Part shown: piece by piece, positions 11,701 to 26,700 of the stretch
Numbering within the stretch: the first letter of the stretch is position 1
Layout of the letters: each line of letters begins with the position of its first letter
NCBI GenBank assembly: GCA_948474755.1
Contig: CAOLHI010001476.1
Span: forward strand, 434,001-498,000
Origin: Ctenosaura bakeri
Lineage: Eukaryota > Chordata > Lepidosauria > Squamata > Iguanidae
DNA length: 64,000 nt
Direction of reading: 5' to 3'
Made by a program: the position numbers and the translations under genes
The notes under the pieces: generated by a model
What the model was told of the DNA's origin: nothing
Seen by the model: the letters and a program-made list of their open reading frames with translations, nothing else
The model's database searches: none

Positions 11701-14700
11701 TGATCTTTTGCTTTTTTTAACTATGTCGTATTTATTTTGATTTGTAGACCACCCTGAGGCCAGTTTTTGAAGAAAGGGCAAGATATAAAGTTAATAATTG
11801 ATGATGATGTCATATATCCAATGTTGCAAGCTACATACCAAAATGATAATGGTTGGAATATTAGTTATTAAAATTGGGAATATCATTATGGTGGGAACTG
11901 AGTAAGCATTTGGAATATGGTAATAGGCCTACTATTGAACTTTTCAGTTTAAATTACTTGTTTATTGACCTCATTTCAGATAGTTTTCATAAATCTTTGA
12001 ATACTGTAAATATATCCCTCTTCAATAGTCTCATGCAGGCTAATACACACACACACTCTTTTCAGCTTTTGCTTATATTTCTTGACCATCTCCAGATCTA
12101 AGCATACAACTGGCAATGGTCCCATAGGTCAAATCACATTGATGACTTATGTTTGGTCCTTTATCTACCAGGCCTGAATGCCTGACTGATGCCTCTTCAA
12201 AGCACTGGAATACTGGCAAGCCAGAAAATGGGAGCCCAATTCATTTCTTCTGCTGCATGTCATAATATGCAATGGTACAGAGTGGACAGCACAGGCAGAC
12301 ACAGGGAGTTAATTGATTTGATGCTGATATTTTTGTGTGAAATAAAGGACATGTCCACTTATCTGAACGGGGCCATACATAACTGCAGCACTGATGTGAG
12401 GCCACTGTACATCATGATTTCTAACTGTTGTGATTTCTCACTTCTCAAAATTTAACTTCTGTGCCAAGTGAAATAAACTGATAAAAAGGATTTTTAAAGA
12501 AACATAGTGAGGCAACTGACACATGAAAGAACAGAGAGCATTCTTTCAATATTGGCAAACCTTCCATTTTCTGAAGATCCTGAAGCTCAATACGAGTTCA
12601 CTAATAAACTATTACTTTTTCCGTAATTATAGAAATACACATCCATTTTTTACTTGCGCATGTATAGCCAATCGCCAGTGTACAATCTGAGATATCTGAC
12701 AAAAGTAGAAAGCAAGAGATCAGCTTGGAAAAGTAAGGGAATAAAAAAAAGCCTAAGGATTTAGTTAAAGGCAGAATGGGGAAAAGAAGAGTATTTAAGA
12801 TGCTTTGTCCTCTACTTCAACCAACCAGGGAGGATAAAAGAAAGACATTATGAAGGACCTTTATGAATTCAACAGTTTTTATTCTTCATGTACACAGCTC
12901 AAACTAAGGATGTATCCACACTACACAATTCTGATACCATTAATTACCACGGCTCCAATCTACAAAATCCTAGGATTTAGAGTATGGTGAGAGACACGAA
13001 TATTCTTGGTTAGAGTGTTCTGGTACTGTAGCCCAGGGAACAGAGTAGAGAATTCCAAGGATCTCATAAACTACAAACCCCAAGATTTCATAGAACAGAG
13101 TCAGAGCAGTGAAAAAGGTGTCAGATGGCTATAATTGCGCAGTGTGGATGCACCCTAAGGTGAGTGACCTTGTATGTGGGAAGGTCACTCACCCAAAGCT
13201 AGCACATACAAGAAGGGGGCAGGACACTGTTTAGTAAATTGAGAATAGGATTAGAATAATACCCCCCATCACATACACCATTCTGAGCTCCAAGGAAGGA
13301 AGGAAGGAAGGAAGGAAGGAAGGAAGGAAGGAAGGAAGGATACAATTCTAAATATTACTTATTATTATTGTTATTTTAAAAATTATATTGCTCTACAATG
13401 GTGGTTACAACCCCTCAGTTCTCTCAGGTATGGCTAGGTATGGGCTTCAGATCAGAAGTTTCACTGTGGAGGCTTACCACAGTGATACAGTATGTAGATA
13501 TACCACCGCCTTCAGATAAAGCAATTCTGCAGCATTTGGTACTGTTCATGCAAATCTGCAATATTTTCATGGCCCAATCCATTTCAGCCCACTAGCTTGT
13601 CTTTGTTATTTCTGCAGGGATTATTCAAGATTAATAATTTTACATTGTTTTCCATTCAAGAATTAGCAGAAGAATAAGGATTATTGTTCTCTCCTTTAAT
13701 GGTAATATCTGCATTTGTTTTTCTTGTTCTTTTTGATCCTTGCGAAACTCTATCATGGATGAGTATATATTCTTACATTAAACTACAGCAAATAAACCCA
13801 GAGAAGTTAAAAGCCAACATTTAAGAAGTCTAGTTGTTCAAATGCACCAGATAAAGAAAATGGCACAGTTACTTAAGGAACTTTTTGGGTGAGTCAATTG
13901 TGTGGGTTTATTGCAACAAAGAGAACTATCATCATTATCATTATTTATACAGTTGTCCCTCTACATTTGCAGGTTTGACGTTTGTGAATTTGATTATTCA
14001 TGAGCGTGTGCCTCCCCACCATTCTCCTCTTCCATTCCCATACATTTTGCCCCAGTGCAAAGAACTTGCACAGAGGTGAAATGGAAGGAAATGGGAGGTG
14101 GCAGAAAGCTTGTGCAACCCTTTCTTCTCCACCTCTGGCGCCCCCTTCTTTGCCTTGCCATGCAAAACGGAAGGGAAACAGGGTGGAGGAAAGCTCGCAC
14201 GAGCTTTCTTTCCCCCTCCTTGGAGCTCCCTCCTTTTCCTTCCCATATGAAACAGAAAGGAACGGGAGTAGGGGGAAAGCTCACACAAGTCTCCCCCGAA
14301 CTCCAGAGCTCTCTTCTTTCCCTTCCTACGCAGAACAGTAGGGAAAAGGAGTAGGGAAAAGCTCACACAAGCTTTCTTTTCTCCCCTCTGGAGCTCCCTC
14401 CTTTCCCTTCCTGTGCAAAATGGAAAGGAGGTAGGGGAAACCTCGGGCAAGCCTTTCTTTCCTCTTTCTGGAGCTCCCCCTGCCATTCCTATGCATTTTG
14501 CCCTGCCCTGCTGAGGTAAAACAGAAGGGAATGGAGAGGAAGGCTTGCACAAGCTCTCAGCACTGGGAGGAATGCACAGGAATGGCAGAGGGAACTCTGG
14601 AGGGGGAAAGGAAGGCTGGTGTGAGCCTTCCTCCACCCCCCATTCCCTTTCCTTTTGCATGGGAACAGAAAACAAGATAACCCCAGAAGGGAGTGGGAAG

Positions 14701-17700
14701 GGGAGCGGGGGGAGTTATTCACAGTTTTTTCACCTTAACAAGGGTTCTGCTCTCCGAACCCTTGTGGAAGTGGAGGGACACAGTCCTTAAGATAGCCTGG
14801 AGCTTCCCAGATATCTTATGTATTTTGAAGAACTACGTATAATAATAGGTTTACAATCTAGGGGAGTTGTCTTGGCAATCTACAAAAAAATCTTACAGAG
14901 ATGTCATACAACATATAGACAGGATTGAAAGTCTGGTGGGGAAATGAACTGAATTCTCAAATTTCTGAAATATAATAGACAAGACTGTGAAATTTATCAT
15001 CATTGAAATCTATAGCTTCATCAATTAGAGAACACTTTTATCAGCTGTTACACAACTGATACTTTACCCCAGTGAAACTCTTAAAATGACATGCACAGTT
15101 TCTCTGCAATGCTAGAGGAGTTGTAAAGATAAGGGGAGTATGAGTCATATGTGGTTAGAATGCAACAAAGTTAAAAAAATTTGGACTGATGAACTACAAT
15201 TCCTGTCAGATGTGCTGAATCAGAAAGCGTATTATTGTGAGGCTCTTCCTTCTGTCCTCAAAGAACCTAATTCATTCCTTAAATATACAGACTTACTTTC
15301 AATTCTCTTGACAATAGCACATCTAGAAATTGCTAAACACTTGAAACTCACAGATGAGATTTCTTTTTCCTCCTGGATAAAAAAAGCATGGTCCGTTGTT
15401 CTTGTGGAAAAACTAACATATCAGATAAGAGCATCAAAATGCCAAACAGATGGAGACAAATTGGCTTCCCTTTGGTATCTGTTTATTATATATACAAGAC
15501 TTGAAACCACATCATTTAAACCTCCAGAACAACACTTGAACTTTTCGATTAATCCATTTTAGCTACTTTTCAACTAGAGAATAGACATACTGTATAAACA
15601 ATATACTTAGACCAACTGATATCAAGCTGATATACAGATCTTGTGATCTGACCTGAATCCTGTATTGCTGGTTTGTTTCAGATTTTTGTTTTTCTGTTTC
15701 TTTTCCTTCAGTAACTGTATTTAATCTGGATTTTCTTTCTTTCTTTTTTTAAAAGTAAATGTAATTCAGTTAAAAGTGGAAATAAAATTATTAAAAAGGG
15801 GGGCTGGGAAGCCTGGACCCATGTAGTGCTTTACATGTCATAACCAGCTCCCTGAATTATGCCCCAAACAGACTGCTTGTCCATGGAGTTGCTGAATAAA
15901 AAAAGCTACACTGCTGTCTGCCTGCAGTTTTCTAAGCCAACTCAAGTTTATGAAAACTTTTCAAAGACAGTTCTATGTAAAACACATCACAGTAATTCAA
16001 ATGGAGTGCCAACTAAAGCACATTTCACAACAACCAGAGTAGGTATCTTCAGGAATAGTGCAGGTGGCACACCAGATTTAACTATGCAAATACACTCTCA
16101 GCCCCTGCAGAAGCTTGGTCATCTAGGCTCAGGATGCTGAATACAGGAGTTGAGTATATTGAATGTCACGTCATCCAGCACAGATTGAATCCATATCCCC
16201 CGATCTGCCTTTTGCCTCATCAGGAGCACTTCTATCTTGACTAGATTAAGCTACACTTTGTTCATCCTCATGCAATCTATTATTGATGAGATGGGTTAGA
16301 ACTGAAACACCTTTTCTAGGTGGAAAGTAGAAGTTCAGTATCATCACCGTACTGGCAGTACCAGACCCCAAAATCCCAGGAAACAACCCCTCCCAGCATG
16401 GATGGCAAAAGAGCTTCACAGGATAACTGCCAAATTATCAAAAAAGAAACTCTCAGCACCATCTTCTGAGCTCATACCTTCAGGAAGGAACAGAGCTATT
16501 GTAAGGGCACCCAAGTTCCAGCCCAGTGAAGCAGCCCAGAAAGGTGCCATATTCAATGCAATTGTAAGTTTCCAGAAGGTCCAGCAGAACCGACAGGCGT
16601 ATGCATGCCTGATCATCCAGTTCCCAATTTCAATTATCAACCAAGATGACAAAAAAACAGTTCTCTACCAAAAACAGGCCTAAAGCCAGACTAAACTGTG
16701 CGTGTGTGTCTATGCATGTGCCTTCAAGTCGCTGGTCGACTTATGGTGACTCCATGAATTTCATAGGGCTTTCTTGGGTAAGGAATACTCAAAGGCAGCT
16801 TTGCCAGTTCCTTCATCTGAAATACAGCCTACAGCACGTGATGCCTGTTGACAGTTTCCCATCCAAGTACTAACCAAGGCTGATCTTGCTATGCTTGCTA
16901 ACCACTGACCACTCCCTTTACCCACTCAGACATTCTTTCCCCTTTCGTTTCTTTTATGAGCCAAGAAAGGCAAAGCTGTAGAAGGTACAACCTTCACCTC
17001 TCCATGAATTCTTTCCATATCTTCAAGCTGTACAAACTCAAATTCATCCATGATCACTCACTTCTTAGGACACCTTAAAGCAGGGATGGGAACCACGTAC
17101 CCTTCCAGATGCAACTGATCTGCATTCTTCACTACTGGCTATGTTGTCTATGGCTGCTGAGATTTTGTTATCAAACATCTGGAAGGCAGAATAATTCTGC
17201 ATTAAAGACTGACAAATGTCTTATGATACAGGTTTTTTGAATTACATTCTAATGTGGAGGCATGAAATAAGATTCCTGAGTTGCAGAGCTGATATGCACA
17301 CACCCCTACACGAGGAGCAGAATTATAAACAGTGAGATGGGAATGAAACAGAACAAGTACACACAGTATTACAATGAAGCCCAATGGCTGCTGTACCTAA
17401 GCAGTGTCCATGCTAACAAAAGCATCCTAGCATTCAGAATTAACATTCCTTGAGTTTACAAACACTTCCTACCCTAGTAACAAGTGAATAGTTATTTACA
17501 AACTTGCTTAAGGAACAATTTATAAAGCACTTAGGCCCTTTCCACACGCGGGTGGGGAAACGGAGAAAGCCACACTAAAACGTGAGCTTACCTCGTTCCA
17601 TTGCAGCGCAGAGGAGAGCATTTCACTGCTCTACACACAGCAGCGTCCCACGGCGTCCTCGGTGCCCGGCAGCGCCCAAAATGGCGGATTTTGACTGGCG

Positions 17701-20700
17701 GAGCCTCTCCACCAATTGGAGAAGCCCGCCAGCTGGAAATCCCGCCCCCTGCCCAATCTGCAGGGACGCCCTTTCGCGCGTCCGTAAATCCATACGGGCG
17801 CTGCGACGGGGCTGCATGCCCCGTGCCTTTGAAAAACCACATAAAATGTGGTTTTTCAAAAGCACACGGCGCTGCCACTTGCGAGCGCCCAACCGCGGAT
17901 TGCAGTGTGGAATTACTCGAGAGTAATCCACCCCAATTCGCGTAATGGTGTAGACGACCTCCGTGGAGGTCGATCTACACCATTTTTTTAACTCCATGTG
18001 GAAAGGGCCTTAGTCTCTACTTACACAAAATAAGGGAGAGATAAGAAGACAGTTATATTGAGTTGCCAGAAAAGAATTGATGATATATCTAAAATTTATT
18101 GACAGATAGGCTAGTAAAAATGCTGGTGAAGTAGTAACTTCTGCAGACTTCTTTTCAAGGCTACGCTACAACATACATATGCAATGTTTTCATATGCTTC
18201 AAGTAAGGGTAAGAGCAACTGTTCACTAGAGCATGGCTTACTGAAAAACTATTTCAGACTAACAATTGTGCAAAGGCATAATATACAGCTGGCCCACCAC
18301 ATTTGCAGGTTTGATTTTCAAGGATTTGATTATTTGTGAGTTTCTTCAACCCCTCGCCCCACACCGCAAGTGCTCCTTTTCTGAAGAAAACCTTTCCTCT
18401 CAGCAGCTCCAATCAGGCCACATAGCCCTTTAAATACCTGCCTCCGGTGACCCTGCTCCCCCACCAGATGCTGCCAGGCCAGCTCAGGATGGTTTGCAGC
18501 CTGACTTCTCAGTACCACCAACCCTCTCCCTGTGTCACCCCACACACCCAAAGAAGAAAATGGATGAAAGAGAAAGTATAGGGCTACCATGCTGACACAC
18601 ACCCTTTCTCTCTCCCTTCCCTGACCCAATTTGGACCCTGAGTGCCTACTCCCCTCATGTCTCAGTCCACAGACATACACACACTTTTCTATACTTGTGA
18701 TTTTTTTCACTTTTGCAAGGGTCCTGCATCCCTAACCCTAATGGATGTGGAGGGCCAACTGTATACATAATAAGAAGAGTACAGAATAATTAATTAGCTA
18801 AAGGTCTATGATTATGGCAACTACATAGGTCCTTTCGAATTCTATTCACCAACTGAATCATCACCTCAACCTTAATTGAAATTTTTGGTTGACAATTCTC
18901 TTTACACTCAGACATCACTTCTGCACAGTTTCTTAAAAAAAAAAAGACAGATCTGGGCTGTTTTTCATACTGTTAGGTATCCTTTATACACACAACTCTA
19001 TACAGAAATTTGCACATATAGCTGATTAGCTAACTATACTGACACATAATCCACAGGCAAATTCAGCAAAACAGTTACACATATTCATTGTATGTTATGA
19101 ACATGTACACAGTATATCTTTCATTTAAAAATCAATCATGTTTCTATTCCCTATTGCTGCAAAGATAAACCTGGAAATGTGCAGGTGTTGGCTAAATAAA
19201 TCTCAGTAGCCAGGAGTTTCAGGGTAACTTTTTCAGCACTCAGAGGACACAGAGCTTCAGGATTCCATATATATTCTTACCTTCTCAATGACTAACCAAG
19301 TCAAAATAAATTATACGGAACAGTAAAAATTGTAGAATTGTGAAAAATAAACCAAATAACATGCTCAATTTTCTTCATCTATACATGTTGCAGAAATGTT
19401 TTCTCTTGCGGTCAAATTTGGATATACACTTTAGACCAACATGTAAACAGTCCTACCAATTTGATCGCAGCGGTAGAAGAGACTACTAGATGTACATCCC
19501 TGTACTGAAAGCACAGTGATCTATGCTAATAGTCACAATTTACAAAGCAGTATGTTCAAAGAGTTTCACTGACATTATTTAATCTTTATAAACATCCCAC
19601 ATAGCAAATCTGTATTATTATCCTCATGTCGTGGTTAGAAGAGCAAGGCTGAAAGAATGCAGCTTGACTATAGCCTCTTATAATTCCTGAAAGAGGTGAG
19701 ACTGGAATAAGGGACTTCCTGATTTGTAGTTCAGTCTCCACTATAACATCTCAACCCTTTACTGACATCATGTAATTACCATACACCCCTATGCAAGAGC
19801 CTAATTGACAAGGATGAACCAAATCTGCAGATGCCAGGTAATCATTGCCTCCACCTTCACATGAAGTGGTAATTGCTCTAGCAGACTGTCTCTTAATCTT
19901 CTAAAGGATTTGGAGGGGGTGGGGAACATAAGAACAGCACATCCTTTGGCTTTATGTATTGCAAGCTTTAAGCTACCTAATTGCAAGGGCTTTCCTCTCA
20001 CTTTCTCAAGCCTATTCTCAAGAGTATAACATATATTTAATAGCAATAGCATCCAACAAACAAACTATTCTAGCAAGAACCATCCACTTCTTTGCCATGA
20101 TCACACAAACAGCTGTATGGAATTTATACCAGTATCCTATGTTTCCCAATACTTCAATACTGGTTAGACTCTGGAAACAAATAATTTTTAGATTTTAAAA
20201 AAACTCTCTCTTTTGTATTCTGGGCTGTAGTCACAGACAATGGTAAAAAAATTCCCCTTTTGAACACAGTTACAAAATTATCTTCTCCTCTGTACAAACA
20301 TGTCTTACATTTAAATCAGCAACGAGGTATCAAGGAATCTAAAATAAAATGCAAGTCAGAGTTCTCTTCCCCTTTCATCACCATCCTGCCTAAGGTGTCC
20401 TTTCCATACTAAGGATTAAAGCAAGCTCTTTGTGGAAGTTTATGTATTTGTTACGACCTGATAGTGACAGTACTTCTTTTCAACTCACTAACATTAATAA
20501 TCATCACCAAGAAAAAGGAACATAATTTCCTTCCAAGAGAAAACAGTGTAAAACTGGCCAGGGCAGCTCTGACCCACTGCAACGTACTGTCAAAGGAACT
20601 GCTAATATTTCAAGAATTACTGGGGGTTCTAAATAATTGTTGTTGTTGTGCCCTTTCGAGTCAACCCTGACATATGACAACCCTATAATAGCATTTTCTT

Positions 20701-23700
20701 TGCAAGATTTATTCAGAAAAGGTTTGCCACTGCCTTCCTCTTAGGCTGAGAAAATGTGACTTGCCCAAGGTTTCCCAGTAGATGTCCATGGCTGAATGAG
20801 GATTCAAACCCTGGTTTCCCAGAGACCTAGTGCTACACGCAAACCGCACTGGCTCTCACTTTTTTTCTTAGATTACATTTTCTTACATGGAATCCGTAAT
20901 GATAGGCCGAGGCAAAAATTATGATCAGTAGGTTGCTTTGTCCTATTGACTTGATAGAGACAAGTGACCGTGCTCAACAGAAAACGAAATCTCCCCAATA
21001 TATCCTGAAGAACAGATGGGAAACAACATGCCCTCTGCAGGCCCTCTGTCAAGCAATGGTTGAAAAAACTTCCTCCATGGCACCTGTTTCTATTTATTTT
21101 GGTTTTAACCAAGAGGAGAGCAACTTGCAGAGGGTTCAGAGGCCACACACTCTCTCCACTGGGTGTCAGAGGGCTGCATACCCCAAGTCATAACACTTCC
21201 CAGTATCTTTATGCAAAAAAGCCTCTCATGACCAATATGGTGCATGCAAGAGAATAAATTCTGCTACTTTCTCTTCACTGTTTTAGGTCCAAGAGGGGCC
21301 TTCCGTCAAAACTGGAAGTGACAAAAGCCATCCTAAACCTAAAATAACTCAAGAGGAGGCAACCCAACAAAACTTCCCACATGTCCTCTAAAGGCTTTGA
21401 GGATGTTATTGCCCATTTTGGGGGATGACATTTAAAAAAAATACTGGGGGGGCACAAAAGTGACTTTGGCAAGCCAACTCTTTGCCTGTCACTCTTTTTT
21501 TTCCTACTCTGAGCGGGTCTGGTTTAAAATTCAGGGAAGATGATGTCTGACACAGTGCAATTCCCACTGAAGAAGTGGGTCCTAAACATAAGCAGAACCT
21601 GATTCAGGTTATCCCTCCATCAGTGCTGTCAAACAACCTTCAGACATGCAAAACAGAATACATGAAGGTGCTCACAAGATAACTAGATCCATCCTTAATG
21701 TAAATATGTTTAACATGGTACATAATGAGCCTCAATCTGAAGAGAAATGAGACACATACCTATGCAGGGGTCACTGTGCTGACAGCATTTTTAGCAAAAT
21801 GCTATTTGATATCTATTTTGAGAATTAAGTTTGGCTCTGGCTATTGAGCTAACAGAGAACCAGCATGGGGTAGTGGTTTGAGCAATAGACTACAATTCTG
21901 GAGACCGGGGTTTGAATCATCACTCAGCCATGGAAAGGCACAAGGTGACTGCTGGTAAGTCTTAGGGTTGCCATCAGTCAGAAAAGATCTGAACACATGC
22001 AGCAACAAATTGTGCTAACAAATGAATCTGATGACTTATCTGTCATATGGTAGAAAAAAAATGCCATTTGGTGTAATGGATTAGCCAAGGAAATCAAAAA
22101 GTCAGAGTAACCAGAGGAGCAAACATAAGGCACCTTCCATGGAGATAAGATCTTAATCCACTTGAGAGCTCATCCTTGTGGAGACTTCTGAATACTAACT
22201 GAATGTCTAGCAGACGACCAAAGTACATTCCTAGAGACTAAACTGCAGCCTCAAGGTCTAAAAAGGGTTTGTTGTGACCCTATCCTTCACAGCCATGACT
22301 CTAAGCAAACTTACCATTTAACACCAATGATCTCAATTCATTATATGTACACATTCACACACAGAGAGAGAGAGAGAGAGACAGAGAGAGAGACTTACAT
22401 GTAGACCTACAAAGAAAAAGAAAGAGGTCAGGGAGATGAGAAATGGAAGTAATTTTCCTTTCTGTTGCAAATCCCTCACTGACATCTATCTCACGCACAA
22501 GAGAAGGTGAAAAGAAGCATCGAATACCATAACAAGACATACCTTACAAAGCATTTTTGACCCATTTGTACTACCTGCTCATTCAGACAAACTGTAATGG
22601 TGAACAAGTGGAGAATCTTAACTTCAAGCCTGCTTCTCTCTAAACTTTGCCCCAGATCTTGTTCTGCTTCACCTCCTTTCTCCAATACGACATACATACA
22701 TACATAGATCCACTTTATGAAGTTCAATTAAGGCTGTTAGTTCTACCTTGACAAAAAGTATATAGTGCTCAAGGGAGAAAATGCCAACTACTACAACCAC
22801 AAAAATCAGACTGATTGTTGCATGGTATTTATACTAAATCCACAAACCACTGCATCCAAATCATTGCACTTTGACTCAAAAGTGAGAGAAAAGGGGATAA
22901 ACTCATGCTTGGAACATACAAATTTATTAAAGAAACAAGTCAAAACTTCACACAAATCACCACAACAAAGGGAGGCAGAATCTCTCAACTCATGTCCTAA
23001 TACATGTCAGGCCTACTGTACTTTTAAAAAATAAATTTCTCCATTCCAGGCCTCATTTCAAGACTTGGTCTGTTTTTCTGGTTTCCAAACTCTAGTGCTA
23101 TCCCTTCCTACTTATGTAAACCACTGCAACAAAGCTACCCTAACTGCTCTTCGATATCCCATTGTCCTTTACTTATGCACAGTCCTCTGCTTCTTTCAAC
23201 CACTGTTCAAATATGTCACAGCTTCTTTCAATCCTTACTACCATATTTTGCCTTATTTAATATTTATTTGTTTTACCCACACATCCTTCTTACCCCATAT
23301 AAACTTTCACTCTCTCCAAATCTGACAGAGTACATTATTTTTAATTAGGATACTTTAAAGCAAGACAAATGAGCATTGTGCTGTAAAGTTGCACAGGTTC
23401 CCCTCTCGCCATTTAAAAACAAACTCACATAAGATAAGAGAAGCAAAGAAGTGCAAAAGCACATACAAATCAACTAGGAAAGCTAAATATAAAGTTAACC
23501 TAGGATTTCTGCCCTCTAGTTTTTAAGATAGCTAATGCAGTACAATCAAAATGTACTATATTCTATTGGCACCCATATTACTTCCTACACTGTATCCTAC
23601 ACTGATCTAAATATTTCCAATTTGACTAGTTTAATTCAAATCAATTAAATAGTTTTAATTCAATCTGATACTTGCCTATCTGAACTGACGGTCTAAAACT

Positions 23701-26700
23701 TATTTTCACTTGGGATATTTGAAGCTCTCAGTTAAAAATTCAGCTATGTCCTGCTCAAGGAGGTATGATTATGAATTCTGGGAGGAAAGCCAAAGCTAGT
23801 GGCACATCATACAGTTTACACATGGAAAGTGCCAGGTTCAGTCCCTGGCATCTCTAGCTGCAAGGTAGCAAGCAACAGTGCTGAGAAAAACCAATGTGTC
23901 TGATTTGGGAAAATCATCATTATTAATCAACTAGATGAACCAATGATCCATTAGACACTAAGTCAAGCTCATAAGTAGATAACTGTCCAAAGATAAGCAG
24001 CCAAGTGCCCCACCACCACCAAAAAGCCCTGCATCCTGTTCCTTTCTCACCAGCCTACTCTAATGGGTTCCTCATCTGATTAAACTGCATCCCTTCTATT
24101 CCTATCGCTATACCTCACTAGACTGAGCTCTACGGTGGTTTCCTGTAATATTTACTTTTGCTTTCATTTCAGGCTGTTACAAATACAGAGGATGGATGAA
24201 TAAAGACAAGTATGCAAACTCTTGTAGTTGGCAGGGTTGATTTTATTGTATCTAAGAAAACTGAAGAGCCTAATCATTCACCAACATCTTAGCATTTAAC
24301 AGATGTTAGGCTAACAGTAGGAATGTGGTAGGAAACTCATGTTTTAATGTTGGCCTGATTTAGGCATGCCTATCTGATTATTAAGTTGTCAATGATCTCT
24401 CTTACTGTAGAAAATATATGCATTTATACCAGTATAAATCATTCAAGAAATCATATGTTTAGCTTTCCTATTCAAGAGGAGGATATTCAACTATGGAGCA
24501 CATGGCTATTTTAAAACCACATACAAATAATATAAAACACAGTGTATCATGTTAATATTTTATATACTGAGTCTCAATAGATTAGAATAACTTCAGCAAC
24601 TATTCATTCCATTCTTTCCTTTATTTAAAACTATGATCACCTGAAGCGTTTTATATACTATAACCACAACTTTTTCTGGAAACTCAATGTCTAAAATCAG
24701 ATTGCCAAATACATTTGTAATTATTTTAATTAAAAATACTGAGTTTCCTTAACTTCACTTAATAATGGGAATAGACACTAATCAGTGCATCCAAGAATCT
24801 ATCATATCTAAATTAATTAGAAACCCAGTTTTTGGCACACGTTTTGAGCATCCCAGCCAAACTTTGTAGAAGATTTATCTGGCATCTTGCATTTATAGAG
24901 TGCCACAATAGCCAAATGTAGCCAAATCACCAAAGTACAAATTGTTACTGGCAACATAATAAAGGAAGGAAAATAGTTTAAGCATACTAACATCCTAGTC
25001 TTGGGGCATCCAGTCAAGCTACGCAAAGAGATGTTTTTGTCCCTTGCATACTCCCAAATGTGGAAGTAGGATCAGAAACTGGATCTGGAAGAAAGGGTAA
25101 ACAGCATGTTAGTTAAATTCACAGATGGCACTACACTGGGTAATGCTACAAACATTAGCAGGAACAAAAATATAAACGGTTTCAGTAACAAAGGAAAATG
25201 TATCATACTTCAGGAAAAAGTGACAGCAATGCACAATGAAATTCCAACAAACAGTAAAAATGTTCAAAGAAAAGGACCGATAATGGATGAAATGTAAATA
25301 AAGACAAGTTCAAGACAAAACAGCAACCATGTAGAAAGGGATAAAGCCTTTAAGTCACAGCAATATGCTCATTTCACTGTACTAAATAAAACTTGCCAGA
25401 ACGTTTAAGTTATTATACCATCAACCAACTTTCATTTACTCTTATAGGACCACTACCCCTAAAAATTGCTTATCTGACAAACAGCAAACATGCAACAGGA
25501 TACTGAAGCTACTGGAAATAAATCCAATTAACCCAATGAAATGAACCAGTAAGTCCCATTTATTTCAATGGGTCTAGCCTACTTAAGACTAACACTGGAT
25601 TTAGCTATCAGTTTTCCCTAAAAAGGCTTTTTAAAGCTTAGTTTCAACAGTAAGCAGAGATATGTTAATACTCTGGATTTCTGTTGTACATTGCTTGCTC
25701 AAGTATATCCCAGTCACATAGTAGCTTAAGGAGCATGTCTCTGGGTTCAACTTAGAGCTTTACATACAGTAAAACAAATTAGGGAGGGGATAAACTATGG
25801 TAAGGGTCACCCTGCAAAGAAATTAGATATGCAGATGTGACGAGAAAAGAGTTAATGCATGATGTGGCAATGAAAGGAAAGGTTTAGAAATGAAAATGTT
25901 AGATGACAAAAAGGAAATGAGGAGGAGAGAAAAGGAGGTGTGAAGGAAATACAAGAAAAGTGGCAAGGAAGGAAGAGATACACAACCCCTAAATAAATAT
26001 AATTAGAAAATGCATTGTTCAGTTATTTACTCCTCTGCATTTTGTTTAAAATAGAAAAAGGGTACTGGATATTAAAGTTTTTTTGTATTTTTCTACCTAG
26101 ATCTCTGATCAGTTGATAGAAGCCAACCTTTTCCAAGGTAGACTTCTTGGTACGAATAAATTAAGTTCAGTACTTATACAGAAAAAAGCAATGTAATGGT
26201 TTCACTCTGAAAAATTTAATGCATTTATGAGGAACGTGTTTGAACAAATGATCCAGGATACATGCAAAACTGGGGAAAAAATCAGTTAGCTTTCCAGAGA
26301 TCAGAAAAGAGAACATCTATACAAGCTTTTCTCCCATTGCAGTTTCTCCCTGTCATCCCTCTCCCCTACACTGATTTTTCATCATACAGAGACACACATA
26401 ACCTTATTAACAGGAACAAATATAATTAAGATAAGATAGTATATGTAACTTACAAACATTATTTTAGTCAAAGTCTTTGATCTAGAAGCAATTATTGTCC
26501 TATTCTCCAAACTTTTCTAACTAATCAGAATGACCTGAAAAAACCTCACAATGAGATTATGCAGTGTGTGTTTTTCTCAGCCAAGGAAAACTGGAATAAA
26601 AATGTGATCGGACAGTGACATATTGTTCAAAGTTATGTTTCGGAGAATTTAACACCCACTGAACTCTAAAACATACATGAAAACCAACTATGCATCTTTC

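Noticed and set aside
13998..14675. 225-codon minus-strand open frame (and overlapping plus-strand frames)
   Set aside because: It lies wholly within the minisatellite of a Tigger-like MITE. Low-complexity Pro/Phe/Ser-rich sequence is expected from ~82-84-bp repeats.
17582..17997. Open frames up to 124 codons on both strands
   Set aside because: They lie within the Harbinger-like MITE, share no transposase motif and are not maintained in the copies at 10904 and 40955.
20637..20858. A tRNA gene from the A/B-box-like head of the SINEs
   Set aside because: The heads do not fold into a full cloverleaf with a usable anticodon arm and are joined to SINE bodies.
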